Source of the DNA: Pedobacter punctiformis
Lineage (GTDB): Bacteria > Bacteroidota > Bacteroidia > Sphingobacteriales > Sphingobacteriaceae
Assembly (NCBI RefSeq): GCF_027213715.1
Contig: NZ_JAPWGM010000004.1
Coordinates: 372,001 to 436,000 of the forward strand
Direction of reading: 5' to 3'
DNA: 64,000 bases
Below are positions 9,386 to 17,291 of the stretch, one piece after another. Position 1 is the first letter of the stretch; each line of letters opens with the position of its first letter. The notes below the pieces were generated by a model. It was not told where the DNA came from. It saw nothing but the letters and a program-made list of their open reading frames with translations, and searched no databases. Position numbers and translations under genes: made by a program.

Positions 9386-10573
9386 ATGGCAGAGCCTATA
9401 CTGATAAACAAGATAAATTTTGATAATACGGAAATCGCATTTCGTCAAAAATCAAATTCAGCGCTTAAAAAAGCCTTTTGGCTTTTTAAAATGATAGGGA
9501 GTAATTTTTTAACAAAAGTTGGACCGCCAATAACCAATTTCTTCTTAAAAATAGGTTTACCCATTAAAGGCATTATTAAAACGACCATATTTCAACAGTT
9601 TTGTGGAGGTGAGAGTATAACCGAATGTGAATATACTATTGAACAATTACATCAGGGCGGTGTTGGAACTATTCTAGATTACTCAGTTGAAGGGGAAGAA
9701 GAAGACCCTGTTTTTAACGAAACCTGTGAAGAGATTATCCGCACCATTTTAAGAGCAGATGGCGATAAAAGAATTCCAATTACCGTATTTAAAGTGACCG
9801 GAATTGGTCGTTTTGCTTTATTAGAAAAATTAGATGCCAAAGCAGAATTAACACAAGAAGAGCTTGCTGAATTTGAAAGGGTAAAGCAACGTTGTGAACG
9901 AATTTGTCAGACTGCATTTGCTAAAAAAGTGCCGGTCATGATTGATGCTGAAGAAACCTGGATTCAGAATACGATCGATGAATTAGCCATAAATATGATG
10001 CGCAAATTTAATCGGGCAGGTATTGTTGTGTACAATACTTATCAAATGTATCGCCATGATAAACTAGCAGATTTAAAAAACGATCATATGACCGCTAAAA
10101 ATGAAGGTTTTATTTTGGGGGTAAAAATGGTTCGTGGGGCCTACATGGAGAAAGAACGAAAAAGAGCCGCTGAAATGGGCTATCCATCACCAATACAACC
10201 TGATAAAGCAAGTTCGGATAGAGATTATGATGATTCATTACGTTACTGCGTGGAGCATATTAATGAAATAGCTTTTGTTGCAGGCACACACAGTGAAAGT
10301 AGCTGCAGATTGTTAACCTATATTTTACAAGAGAAACAGATTGAACAAAATCACCCGCATATTTATTTTGCTCAGCTTTTAGGAATGAGCGATAATTTGA
10401 GTTTCAATTTGGCTGATTTAAACTATAATGTGGCCAAATACGTGCCTTACGGGCCAGTTAAAGCCGTAATGCCTTATTTGTTTAGAAGGGCACAGGAAAA
10501 TACTTCAGTTGCCGGACAAACAGGAAGAGAACTTGGACTAATTGAAAGAGAACTAAAAAGAAGGAAATTGTAA
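9386..10573 (+). CDS. Proline dehydrogenase (FAD-dependent)
   Basis: The protein has 395 residues and no signal peptide. The PRODH domain motifs are clear: KMVRGAYMEKER (substrate and FAD contacts), GTHSESS, FAQLLGMSDNLSF and the C-terminal PYGPVKAVMPYLFRRAQENTS, which includes the RRxxEN substrate-binding helix. The enzyme oxidises L-proline to pyrroline-5-carboxylate and passes electrons to the quinone pool. It is the monofunctional form; no P5C dehydrogenase lies in the window. It is the last gene of the plus-strand run and gives the operon its best metabolic clue, release and oxidation of proline from peptides. A hairpin at 10577-10614 follows immediately. Confidence 0.93.
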   Translation: MAEPILINKINFDNTEIAFRQKSNSALKKAFWLFKMIGSNFLTKVGPPITNFFLKIGLPIKGIIKTTIFQQFCGGESITECEYTIEQLHQGGVGTILDYSVEGEEEDPVFNETCEEIIRTILRADGDKRIPITVFKVTGIGRFALLEKLDAKAELTQEELAEFERVKQRCERICQTAFAKKVPVMIDAEETWIQNTIDELAINMMRKFNRAGIVVYNTYQMYRHDKLADLKNDHMTAKNEGFILGVKMVRGAYMEKERKRAAEMGYPSPIQPDKASSDRDYDDSLRYCVEHINEIAFVAGTHSESSCRLLTYILQEKQIEQNHPHIYFAQLLGMSDNLSFNLADLNYNVAKYVPYGPVKAVMPYLFRRAQENTSVAGQTGRELGLIERELKRRKL

Positions 10574-10576
10574 ATA

Positions 10577-10614
10577 GTTTTCAGTTCAAATGATAACAAG
10601 TATGAACTGAAAAC
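10577..10614. terminator. Bidirectional hairpin terminator between convergent genes
   Basis: A perfect 12-bp inverted repeat, GTTTTCAGTTCA and its complement, is separated by a 14-base loop. It starts four bases after the proline dehydrogenase stop and ends three bases before the stop of the convergent DUF962 gene. The A/T runs at the arm ends would give U-tracts in both directions, so it can serve both genes. Confidence 0.7.
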
Positions 10615-10616
10615 GA

Positions 10617-10937
10617 CTATTTGGTTACTTTAAAAGGCTGCTTGCCTGTTAAAAGATCATAAAATAGAATAAAGTCACTGGCCAGGCTATAGCCCGGATA
10701 CTGAAAAGTGGCTGGCTTATTTTTTTCAAAAAAGAAATGACCCACCCAGGCAAAGCCATAACCTAAAACCGGCATAGCCAAAAAGAAACGCCAATCGTGA
10801 AAAAGGAATCCCGTAAAAAAAGCAAGGGCAACCAAACCTGTTCCAATAAAATGTAAAACCCTTGAAGTTGTATTGGCGTGCTCCGTTAAATAAAATGGAT
10901 AAAACTCCTTTAACGATTTAAATTTTTTCTCCTGCAT
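10617..10937 (-). CDS. DUF962/Mpo1-like small membrane protein
   Basis: The protein has 106 residues. The N-terminal motif FYPFYLTEHANTTSRVLHFIGT and the later GYGFAWVGHFFFEKNKPATF match the DUF962/Mpo1 family, with its conserved histidines (H in TEH, RxxHFxG and GHFxFE). There are two or three hydrophobic stretches between the motifs. Yeast Mpo1 is an Fe(II)-dependent dioxygenase of 2-hydroxy fatty acid alpha-oxidation. Bacterial homologues of this short type are uncharacterised, so a role in fatty-acid metabolism is only suggested by family. It is probably cotranscribed with the HAD gene 9 bp upstream. Confidence 0.85.
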   Translation of the reverse strand: MQEKKFKSLKEFYPFYLTEHANTTSRVLHFIGTGLVALAFFTGFLFHDWRFFLAMPVLGYGFAWVGHFFFEKNKPATFQYPGYSLASDFILFYDLLTGKQPFKVTK

Positions 10938-10946
10938 TTTTTAAAT

Positions 10947-11582
10947 TTACAAAATTCCGTTCTTTTTTAAGAAGTCCTTCAGTTGGGCTGGCTTCTCCGT
11001 CATTAACAGGGTTTGTAAACCTACTTTCTTAGCACCTTCAATATGTTGTGGACTATCATCTATAAAAAGGGTTTCTGCCGGGTTTAAATTATTTTCTTTA
11101 ATAACCTGTTCAAAAATATTGGTATTTGGTTTGCGCAATTTCATGTGTTGTGAGAAATAAGCTTTCTCAAAATAATCATCATAATTGTTGATCTTAAAAG
11201 TAGTTTTAAGGTAATTGATGATCCAGTTGTAATGAATTTCGTTATTATTACTTAAAAGGAAAGTGCGGTATTTTTCTTTAACCTTTAAAAGTAAATCGTG
11301 ATTTTCCTGTATGGTGCCAATTAATAAACTGTTCCATGCATCATCAATCTGTTGATCCGTTAAGTCATTGTTATTGGCGGCTTTTCTAATTCCCGCTCTG
11401 AATTCGGCAGGAGAAATAGAACCGGTTTCCAGATCATCAAAGAGTTGATTATGACCTTTATGAGCGAAAAAACTTTCGATATCGGTAACACCTAATTTTT
11501 GAAAGGCATTTTGGGCAATCCTGAAATCAATATCAAATATTACATTGCCATAATCAAATATTACGTTTTTTATATTCTGCAT
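10947..11582 (-). CDS. HAD-superfamily phosphatase (YihX-like subfamily)
   Basis: The protein has 211 residues and no signal peptide. HAD motif I is VIFDYGNVIFDID, motif II is TFLLSNNNEIH, a conserved Lys precedes PNTNIFE, and motif IV is ETLFIDDSPQHIEGAKKVG. The FDxGNV form of motif I and the cap inserted after it are typical of the subfamily containing E. coli YihX, which dephosphorylates sugar phosphates such as glucose-1-phosphate. The substrate here is unknown. The gene starts the short minus-strand unit with the DUF962 gene. The upstream spacer to 12091 holds little else. Confidence 0.85.
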   Translation of the reverse strand: MQNIKNVIFDYGNVIFDIDFRIAQNAFQKLGVTDIESFFAHKGHNQLFDDLETGSISPAEFRAGIRKAANNNDLTDQQIDDAWNSLLIGTIQENHDLLLKVKEKYRTFLLSNNNEIHYNWIINYLKTTFKINNYDDYFEKAYFSQHMKLRKPNTNIFEQVIKENNLNPAETLFIDDSPQHIEGAKKVGLQTLLMTEKPAQLKDFLKKNGIL

Positions 11583-12091
11583 GAGCTATCTATGAATTTG
11601 CGGCAAATATCCTGAATAAATTTAAGGCTGTATAATTATTTCGTTAATCTTTTTTAAAGAATAACAAGGTAAAAACCCTATATAACCCATCACCATATTA
11701 CGGAGATCTTTTAAAAAAGCTCCGGATGGCGGAGCCAAATCTAAATAAAGAGGCTACCACGCAGATTAAATTTCTTACAACTTATAGTGATAAAAATATT
11801 TTAATAATAGGCTTAATGATGGTTAAGAAGCTGATTTGTAATAAGGGTAAATTTCAATATGCACTTAAATCAGCCGAATGTAATTTTCTTTGAATTGGTT
11901 TAGCTACCTTACAGAATGGGAGATACAGTAAATTTTATTCTTGGGGTGGTATTTATTATTGGTGGTTTTAGCGTTTTCTGCATCATATTTGGCAGCAAAA
12001 AAGGATAGAATTTCTGTTTAAATCTAAACTTCCGGCATCTTTAATATATGCGTAAATGAAATTTAACCCTTTTAAACAAGGTGAGGGTTAT
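11583..12091. other. AT-rich spacer with a small hairpin and one short ORF
   Basis: This 509-bp region lies between the HAD gene start and the stop of the DeoR gene. It holds an inverted repeat, GCTCCG-gatgg-CGGAGC, at 11719-11735 preceded by an A-run but without a following T-tract, and the 30-codon ORF listed separately at 11916-12008. I see no tRNA-like or other RNA gene. Confidence 0.6.
11916..12008 (+). CDS. Candidate 30-residue single-pass membrane peptide
   Basis: An ATG-initiated ORF of 30 codons ends in TAG. After MGDTVN it encodes about 19 hydrophobic residues rich in Phe, Ile and Val, and it ends with GSKKG, so it has a charged cytoplasmic tail. Such a clean single transmembrane segment is uncommon by chance in AT-rich spacer, although AT-rich DNA does favour Phe/Ile codons. 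No ribosome-binding site can be used as evidence in Bacteroidota. It could be a small membrane protein like those that modulate transporters or oxidases, or it may be non-coding. Confidence 0.35.
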   Translation: MGDTVNFILGVVFIIGGFSVFCIIFGSKKG

Positions 12092-12841
12092 TTATCGGAT
12101 TTCAATGCCTGCATCTACGTAAGCACTTAAATTAACAGATTTAGGATCGGCTTCGGTAATAATAATATTCAATGAATTTGCAGCACAGATGTAAAAAGAA
12201 TCAGAAGTGCCTAACTTATCGGAAGTAGAAAGCGCAATGGTACATTTTGAAGTTTCAACCATTACTCTTTTAATTAAACTATCTTCATATTCGGCGCCCG
12301 TAACGCCTAAATTTAAGTCAATACTGCAAATTCCCAACAAACACAAATCCGCTCTGATGTTTCTTATGGCTTGAATGGTTTCATATCCGGTAGTTGAAAA
12401 TGAAACTTTGTTTAACATTCCGCCAATAAATAAAACTTCTATTTTTTCATGATCTTCTAAGATAGAAGCAACCGGAAAACTATTGGTTACTACGGTAAGG
12501 GCAATATCTTTTGGTAGGTTTGACACTACTGCAAGGGCAGAAGTTCCTGAATCAACCAGTAAAACCATCCCGGGTTTGATGTATTCCAATACCTTCTCCG
12601 CAATTATTTTTTTATATGGAACATCAATATGCTGCCGGTCTTTAAAATGAACAGGTATCGAAGATCGCTGAATTGCACCACCACGTACAGCTTTAAGTAA
12701 ACCCTTATCCGATAATTCTTTAATATCCCTTCGCACCGTATCTTCAGATACTTTAAGTACTTTACTGATCTGATCAAGTAATACTTTTTTATCTTTTAAC
12801 AAGTGTTCGAGGATTAAATCCTGTCTTTCGGCCTTTATCAT
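12092..12841 (-). CDS. DeoR-family transcriptional regulator
   Basis: The protein has 249 residues from the ATG at 12841. An in-frame ATG at 12880 would add 13 hydrophobic residues and run into the operator-like DNA and the divergent ORF, so the shorter start MIKAERQDLILEHL fits the family better. The winged helix (about 6-60) contains VSEDTVRRDIKELSDKGLL. The rest is the DeoR C-terminal sensor domain with VLLVDSGTSALAV, VVTNS, FIGGMLN and a late Lys/Asp region, which binds phosphorylated sugars. It diverges from a 5'-deoxynucleotidase gene across an 81-bp spacer with repeated sequences, so autoregulation and control of that gene are likely. Confidence 0.87.
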   Translation of the reverse strand: MIKAERQDLILEHLLKDKKVLLDQISKVLKVSEDTVRRDIKELSDKGLLKAVRGGAIQRSSIPVHFKDRQHIDVPYKKIIAEKVLEYIKPGMVLLVDSGTSALAVVSNLPKDIALTVVTNSFPVASILEDHEKIEVLFIGGMLNKVSFSTTGYETIQAIRNIRADLCLLGICSIDLNLGVTGAEYEDSLIKRVMVETSKCTIALSTSDKLGTSDSFYICAANSLNIIITEADPKSVNLSAYVDAGIEIR

Positions 12842-12862
12842 TAAGCAAATATAAAAAATAAT

Positions 12863-12921
12863 TTTTGCGATATAATGCAATATTTTGCGATAATTAATAT
12901 ATTTGTTGCAAATAATTGCAA
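12863..12921. promoter_or_regulatory. Repeated operator-like sequences between deoR-type gene and deoxynucleotidase gene
   Basis: The decamer TTTTGCGATA occurs at 12863-12872 and again at 12883-12892, exactly 20 bp apart, which places both copies on nearly the same helix face. A further TTGCAA pair occurs at 12906-12911 and 12916-12921, ten bases apart. DeoR proteins are multimeric and often bind several direct repeats in a divergent spacer. The location next to the regulator supports this, but binding is inferred. Confidence 0.5.
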
Positions 12922-12922
12922 A

Positions 12923-13483
12923 ATGAAAAACAAAAAACCAACAATTGCTATAGACATGGATGGTGTTTTAGCAGATATAGAAACACAGTTTATTGATTGG
13001 TACCACAGAGATTATGGCATTTTAATTAGCCGGGAAGACATGCTTGGCAAACCTGAACCCGAAGCTTTCCCGGACAAAGATGCTGTATGGAGATTTGTAA
13101 ATACTCCAGGCTTTTTTCGCACACTACCAGTAATGCCCAATGCAGTAGCTGTAGTAAAAGAATTAATGAATGATTTTGATATTTACATTGTAACGGCAGC
13201 AATGGAATTCCCTTTGTCTCTTTTTGAAAAATATGAGTGGCTGCAAGAGCATTTTCCTTTCATTTCGTGGAAAAATATTGTGATGTGTGGCGATAAAAGT
13301 GTTATTAACACAGACTATTTAATTGATGACCATTGTAAAAACCTCGATTTTTGTAAAGGAAGGGCCATAATGTTTAGTGCCGCACACAATAGTAATATCG
13401 ACAGGCATGAAAGAGTAAATACCTGGGATGAGGTGAGGGCTTTATTTAATGAGGTTCGGAATTTAACAGAACATGTTGTTTAG
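12923..13483 (+). CDS. 5'(3')-deoxyribonucleotidase-like HAD phosphatase (NT5C type)
   Basis: The protein has 186 residues from the ATG at 12923. An upstream in-frame ATG at 12875 would add 16 residues encoded by the operator-like repeats and is less likely. Motif I is IAIDMDGVLADIE with the two catalytic aspartates (about 11 and 13). Then come LPVMPNAVAVVKEL, the motif II region IYIVTAAMEFP and the late acidic motif YLIDDHCKNL. This pattern matches cytosolic deoxyribonucleotidases, which dephosphorylate dUMP and dTMP and help balance dNTP pools. It is divergent from a DeoR-type regulator, a neighbour that often controls nucleoside or sugar-phosphate genes. Confidence 0.85.
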   Translation: MKNKKPTIAIDMDGVLADIETQFIDWYHRDYGILISREDMLGKPEPEAFPDKDAVWRFVNTPGFFRTLPVMPNAVAVVKELMNDFDIYIVTAAMEFPLSLFEKYEWLQEHFPFISWKNIVMCGDKSVINTDYLIDDHCKNLDFCKGRAIMFSAAHNSNIDRHERVNTWDEVRALFNEVRNLTEHVV

Positions 13484-13521
13484 GCAGTAACTTAACATGC
13501 TGTTGCCCCCGAATTTTAGAT

Positions 13522-13566
13522 GATTCTTTTGCTGGGATTAAGCTTTAATCACCTGCAAAAAGAATC
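13522..13566 (+). terminator. Nested stem-loop downstream of the deoxynucleotidase gene
   Basis: The outer arms GATTCTTTTGC (13522-13532) and GCAAAAAGAATC (13555-13566) pair with one bulged base. Inside them GATTAA (13536-13541) pairs with TTAATC (13545-13550). The element lies 38 bases after the stop and 33 bases before the LysR start. It may end the upstream transcript, although the following T-rich stretch is interrupted, or it may act in the LysR leader. Confidence 0.45.
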
Positions 13567-13586
13567 TTATCTTTACCGCTTGCAAA

Positions 13587-13594
13587 TATCTTTG
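13587..13594 (+). promoter_or_regulatory. Candidate Bacteroidota -7 promoter element for the LysR gene
   Basis: TATCTTTG is an exact match to the Bacteroidota -7 consensus TAnnTTTG. It ends five bases before the LysR ATG, which would place transcription start at or next to the start codon and give an almost leaderless mRNA. I do not see a good TTG at the usual -33 spacing, so this is tentative. Confidence 0.3.
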
Positions 13595-13599
13595 TTTAA

Positions 13600-14496
13600 A
13601 TGGCAGATTTTCGATTAGAGGTTTTTTACATGGTTGCTAAAGAGCTGAGTTTTACCAAAGCTGCAAATCAGTTATTTATTACCCAGCCTGCAGTAACCAA
13701 ACATATAAAAGAACTGGAAGACCGGTATAAAAATAAGCTGTTTGACAGAAATGGAAATAAAATAAAATTAACTCCGGCAGGCGAACTTTTACTTAAACAT
13801 GCAGAAAATCTGCAGGCAATTTATCGCAATGTCGAATTTGAAATGCTTGCCTTGGTGCAGGATCAAAAGGGATTATTGCGGTTGGGCGCCAGCTCTACCA
13901 TTGCTCAATATGTTATTGTTCCATTCATCGCCGATTTTAAAAACCGTTTTGAACAAACTAAAGTATTGCTGATTAATGGCAACACACAACAAATAGAAAA
14001 AGCAATCCTGGATAAAGATATTGACATTGCAATTGTTGAAGGCCATATCAAAAACCAGCAGATTAGTTATACAACATTTATAAAAGATGAAATTGTTTTA
14101 GTTTGCAGCAAAACGCATCCTCTGGCTAAAAAAAATGAAATTGAACCTCAGCAAATTCTGGATCAGCGGTTTGTATTGAGAGAGCAGGGATCGGGTACGC
14201 TGGAAGTTATTGATCATGCTTTAAAAAGCGTAAACCTGAAACTGGCTGATCTTAATGTCGACATTCATTTGGGGAGTACAGAAGGAATTAAAGCTTATTT
14301 GTCATTTGCACCTTGCTTAGCTTTTATTTCTATTCATGCAGTAGCAAAAGAGTTACAGGATGGTGAGTTAACCGTTGTTGATGTAAAAGGGTTGAGCATA
14401 GAACGTTATTTTTATTTTATCCATTTACACGGAATGCAGGATGGTTTAAGTCAGGCTTTTTTAAATTTTGCAGTAAATTCTCATAACTTAAAGTAA
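13600..14496 (+). CDS. LysR-family transcriptional regulator
   Basis: The protein has 298 residues. The N-terminal winged helix-turn-helix (about 1-60) has the classic sequence SFTKAANQLFITQPAVTKHIKELE followed by LFDRNGNKIKLTPAG. The rest is the periplasmic-binding-protein-like effector domain, starting GLLRLGASSTIAQYVIVP. The next gene in the same direction, 70 bp on, is a YeiH/UPF0324 exporter. The E. coli regulator YeiE lies next to yeiH in the same way. Control of the exporter gene in response to a small sulfur compound such as sulfite is therefore plausible, but the effector cannot be read here. Confidence 0.9.
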   Translation: MADFRLEVFYMVAKELSFTKAANQLFITQPAVTKHIKELEDRYKNKLFDRNGNKIKLTPAGELLLKHAENLQAIYRNVEFEMLALVQDQKGLLRLGASSTIAQYVIVPFIADFKNRFEQTKVLLINGNTQQIEKAILDKDIDIAIVEGHIKNQQISYTTFIKDEIVLVCSKTHPLAKKNEIEPQQILDQRFVLREQGSGTLEVIDHALKSVNLKLADLNVDIHLGSTEGIKAYLSFAPCLAFISIHAVAKELQDGELTVVDVKGLSIERYFYFIHLHGMQDGLSQAFLNFAVNSHNLK

Positions 14497-14566
14497 TGGT
14501 AGATTAATATTAACCATTTGATTGGTTATAGAACATTCATGTCCTTTGTACCACAAAACAAAGCAT

Positions 14567-15535
14567 ATGAAAACGATCAAATCCATTATTGCTGGCTGCT
14601 ACCTGCGGTTACCCCACAATGCAAATAAAATTATATTTTTAACCGGAGCCGGATTTTGTTTATTTCCTGTAATAACAGCCCCAATTGCACTGATAATGGG
14701 TCTGGTTTATGCGCAAATTCTGAAACACCCATTTCCGGTATATAACCATAAAGCAACCAATTTTTTATTAAAAATATCTGTTGTGGGCCTGGGTTTTGGA
14801 ATGAACATCACAACGGCTTTACATGCCGGTAAAACAGGTTTTTTCCTGACCATAGGTTCAATTCTGCTGGTACTCGTAGTAGGCTATTTATCAGGCAAAT
14901 TATTAAAAACCGATTCGAAAACTTCTTTTTTAATATCAGCCGGAACTGCAATTTGTGGTGGAAGTGCTATTGCTGCTTTATCACCGGCAATTAATGCAAA
15001 AGAAAAACAAATTTCCGTTGCTTTGGGTATTGTATTCGTTTTAAATTCTGTGGCCTTATTTGCTTTTCCTGTAATCGGTCATGCCTTTAATTTATCACAA
15101 ACTCAATTTGGAATGTGGTGTGCAATTGCCATTCATGATACCAGCTCGGTAGTAGGGGCAGCATCCAGGTATGGTGCACAGGCTTTAGAAATTGCTACAA
15201 CTGTAAAACTTGCCCGTGCCTTATGGATTGTTCCTTTAACTTTTTTATCAGTGCTTTTGTTTAAAGGCAACCGCTCCAAAATACAAATGCCTTACTTTAT
15301 TGGTCTTTTTATTTTGGCGTTACTAGCTAATACTTATATTTCATCTGTTCACTTTTTAGCACCTTATGTAGTTTATTTATCTAAAATTGGCTTAACACTA
15401 ACCTTATTTTTAATTGGAAGTGATTTGTCATTCAGCGTTTTGAAAAATGTTGGCTTCAAACCACTGGTTCAGGGGTTAATATTATGGATCATGATTTCAA
15501 TAGTGTCCCTTTGGGTAGTGATATGTTTGGTTTAA
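14567..15535 (+). CDS. YeiH/UPF0324-family putative sulfate (sulfite-related) exporter
   Basis: The protein has 322 residues from the ATG at 14567. A TTG at 14522 would add 15 residues of no family character, so the ATG is chosen. About ten hydrophobic helices are present. UPF0324 hallmarks are LLKISVVGLGFGMN, the conserved loop ISAGTAICGGSAIAALSP and AIHDTSSVVGAASRYG in the second half. Members are annotated as putative sulfate exporters, and recent work links YeiE/YeiH to sulfite stress. The preceding LysR gene is the usual partner. A perfect 46-bp palindrome follows the stop. Confidence 0.87.
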   Translation: MKTIKSIIAGCYLRLPHNANKIIFLTGAGFCLFPVITAPIALIMGLVYAQILKHPFPVYNHKATNFLLKISVVGLGFGMNITTALHAGKTGFFLTIGSILLVLVVGYLSGKLLKTDSKTSFLISAGTAICGGSAIAALSPAINAKEKQISVALGIVFVLNSVALFAFPVIGHAFNLSQTQFGMWCAIAIHDTSSVVGAASRYGAQALEIATTVKLARALWIVPLTFLSVLLFKGNRSKIQMPYFIGLFILALLANTYISSVHFLAPYVVYLSKIGLTLTLFLIGSDLSFSVLKNVGFKPLVQGLILWIMISIVSLWVVICLV

Positions 15536-15556
15536 TTCTATGTAATAAATGGTCAA

Positions 15557-15602
15557 AAAGACTGTCATTTGAAAATTTATAAATTTTCAAATGACAGTCT
15601 TT
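15557..15602. terminator. Perfect 46-bp palindrome, bidirectional terminator
   Basis: Two 23-base arms are exactly complementary with no intervening loop base, beginning AAAGACTGTCATTTG and ending with its complement. The element lies between the convergent YeiH gene (stop at 15535) and the outer-membrane protein gene (stop at 15644). The A and T ends would act as U-tracts in either direction. The length and perfection of the stem are unusual for a simple terminator. Confidence 0.7.
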
Positions 15603-15643
15603 AATTTGTTGATTATCAAATAATCAATTATATTTTAATTCCA

Positions 15644-17122
15644 TTAAAACTTGTACTGCAATGCAATATATGGTTTTGGTGGCCAGGTAAATTGATATTT
15701 AAGGTCTTTTTCAATATCATCTGTTCCTGCTACCTTATCTCCAACTTTTAGTTTATCCAGCTCTTTAACCCAGGTCATGGCAATACCGCCAGATATGGCA
15801 ATTCTTTTAAGCCCGTTAGAGTTTATTCGAACGCCAGCCCCGGTTAATAAGGCCGGAATTCCGGTATTAATTCCGGCACCGATTTGAAAGAATGGATGTA
15901 GATCAGATTTTTCAATGAAATAATTGAAATTGATCATGGTTACTACATTGAAATTGCGGAGTCTGTTTTCGGTGGGTGTTCCAATAAATTGTTGACCAGC
16001 CGCATCTGTAGTTGTACCGTAGGTATTATACTTGATAAAGGTAAATGCAGTTCCTGCATAAACTTCCGGTATAAAGCGGTTAAATTCTCTGAATCTTAAG
16101 GTCTTTTTTATTTTATCTTTAGTTTCGCTGGCAATAATTTCCTGACCATCAGATAATTTAAAGCCTGATTCTTTTAAGCTAAGTGTGTAAACTGAAATTT
16201 TATTATCTGGAACAGCATTTTCTAAAGCAAAACACCATTCTAAACCCGGTGTATCACCACCTTTACTAGCCGTTTGTTGTGCCGTTTTAACCAGTTTATA
16301 TACATTTTTTAAATTGTCTAGACGTTTTTTTTGTTCATTATGCGCTAAAGTGAGTTTATCCAAAATATCATTAAAAATGTATTTTGTTGTAAACGGTTCA
16401 GGGTAGAGGCACTCGTAATTTTTAACCTTGGTCCTTGTATTTACAATTTGTTTCATAATATCGGAAAAATGTACTTCGATATCATGAATCTTGTACTCAG
16501 CGCTTTTGATGCTGTCTTTTGTTTCCTGCTCACTTATAAAGTCAAGTGCTTTTAAATCTTTGAAAATGTCCGTTATCTCCGCTTTTTTATCAGTTTCCAG
16601 TGCGCCCTTAATGTTTTTTATTTCGGCTTCTAACTTGGCAAAAGCATCACAGATCTTAAAGGTTTGTTCTTCTTTTTTTTGACTTGGAACCGCTAATGAC
16701 CAACCGATTTTTTTTATTTTATCGTCAGTTATTGCTGTTGGTGGTTTCATTACAGAGCCAAGAATATCTGCAATAGCGCCCAGAGCGCTTGTTGCATCGT
16801 TTCTAACCTGATCTAAAATAAGTGTACTTACACTATTGTAGCTGTAGTTTAGTGGATTAACAGGTTTCATATATAAATTAACTCCATTATCTTGAATCAT
16901 ATAAACAGTAGAATCCTTTACAGGAATAAATGAAGGAGGATTGGATCGGTCTGATAGACTTTTGCCTATATAAACCTTAAACTGATTCTGATTGTAATAA
17001 AAAAAGACTTTCTTATCAGAGTTGATCTTAATGCCACGTTCAAGAAGATCTCCGGCAGTTTGAGCCATTGAAATTTTACACCAGCATACCACCAGTATAA
17101 AGATTGAGAGTGATGTTTTCAT
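15644..17122 (-). CDS. Exported protein with coiled-coil middle and C-terminal beta-barrel-like domain, unknown function
   Basis: The protein has 492 residues. A signal peptide ends with CKISMAQ. Residues about 140-280 are rich in Lys, Glu and Leu and look helical or coiled-coil. The last 170 residues alternate polar and hydrophobic residues (FFQIGAGINTGIPALLTGAGVRI and a final YIALQYKF ending in Phe), as expected for outer-membrane beta-strands. I do not recognise the family. It diverges from a four-gene signalling operon across 299 bp that contains two NarL-type 7-2-7 inverted repeats, so it may be a target of the response regulator encoded at 19324. Confidence 0.65.
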   Translation of the reverse strand: MKTSLSIFILVVCWCKISMAQTAGDLLERGIKINSDKKVFFYYNQNQFKVYIGKSLSDRSNPPSFIPVKDSTVYMIQDNGVNLYMKPVNPLNYSYNSVSTLILDQVRNDATSALGAIADILGSVMKPPTAITDDKIKKIGWSLAVPSQKKEEQTFKICDAFAKLEAEIKNIKGALETDKKAEITDIFKDLKALDFISEQETKDSIKSAEYKIHDIEVHFSDIMKQIVNTRTKVKNYECLYPEPFTTKYIFNDILDKLTLAHNEQKKRLDNLKNVYKLVKTAQQTASKGGDTPGLEWCFALENAVPDNKISVYTLSLKESGFKLSDGQEIIASETKDKIKKTLRFREFNRFIPEVYAGTAFTFIKYNTYGTTTDAAGQQFIGTPTENRLRNFNVVTMINFNYFIEKSDLHPFFQIGAGINTGIPALLTGAGVRINSNGLKRIAISGGIAMTWVKELDKLKVGDKVAGTDDIEKDLKYQFTWPPKPYIALQYKF

Positions 17123-17182
17123 TTTATAAATAGTTTGAGTTTATTTTTAATCAAAATTACCCCCATAAAGCAGGCTAAAACA

Positions 17183-17221
17183 ATACCCCTCAAGTGGTAT
17201 AACTTTAAACATGAGTGGTAT
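17183..17221. promoter_or_regulatory. NarL-type 7-2-7 inverted repeat plus an extra half-site
   Basis: TACCCCT-CA-AGTGGTA at 17184-17199 is two inverted heptamers with a 2-bp spacer, the arrangement bound by NarL/NarP-family dimers (consensus heptamer TACYYMT). The right half-site AGTGGTAT (17193-17200) recurs at 17214-17221, 21 bp or two helical turns away. The nearby kinase operon encodes a NarL-family response regulator, so these are candidate binding sites. Confidence 0.55.
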
Positions 17222-17291
17222 TATTGATAGAAATGTATATTTTTATAAGTCAGAAGGTTAGTTTGGGTTTTGATTGGTGTGAATTTGAAAT

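Noticed and set aside
12842-12922. N-terminal extensions of the DeoR and deoxynucleotidase proteins
   Set aside because: Each would be encoded by the repeated operator-like DNA in the divergent spacer, and the two would overlap each other. The internal ATGs match the families better.
14522-14566. TTG-initiated N-terminal extension of the YeiH-like protein
   Set aside because: The 15 extra residues do not resemble the family, while the ATG at 14567 gives a typical start.
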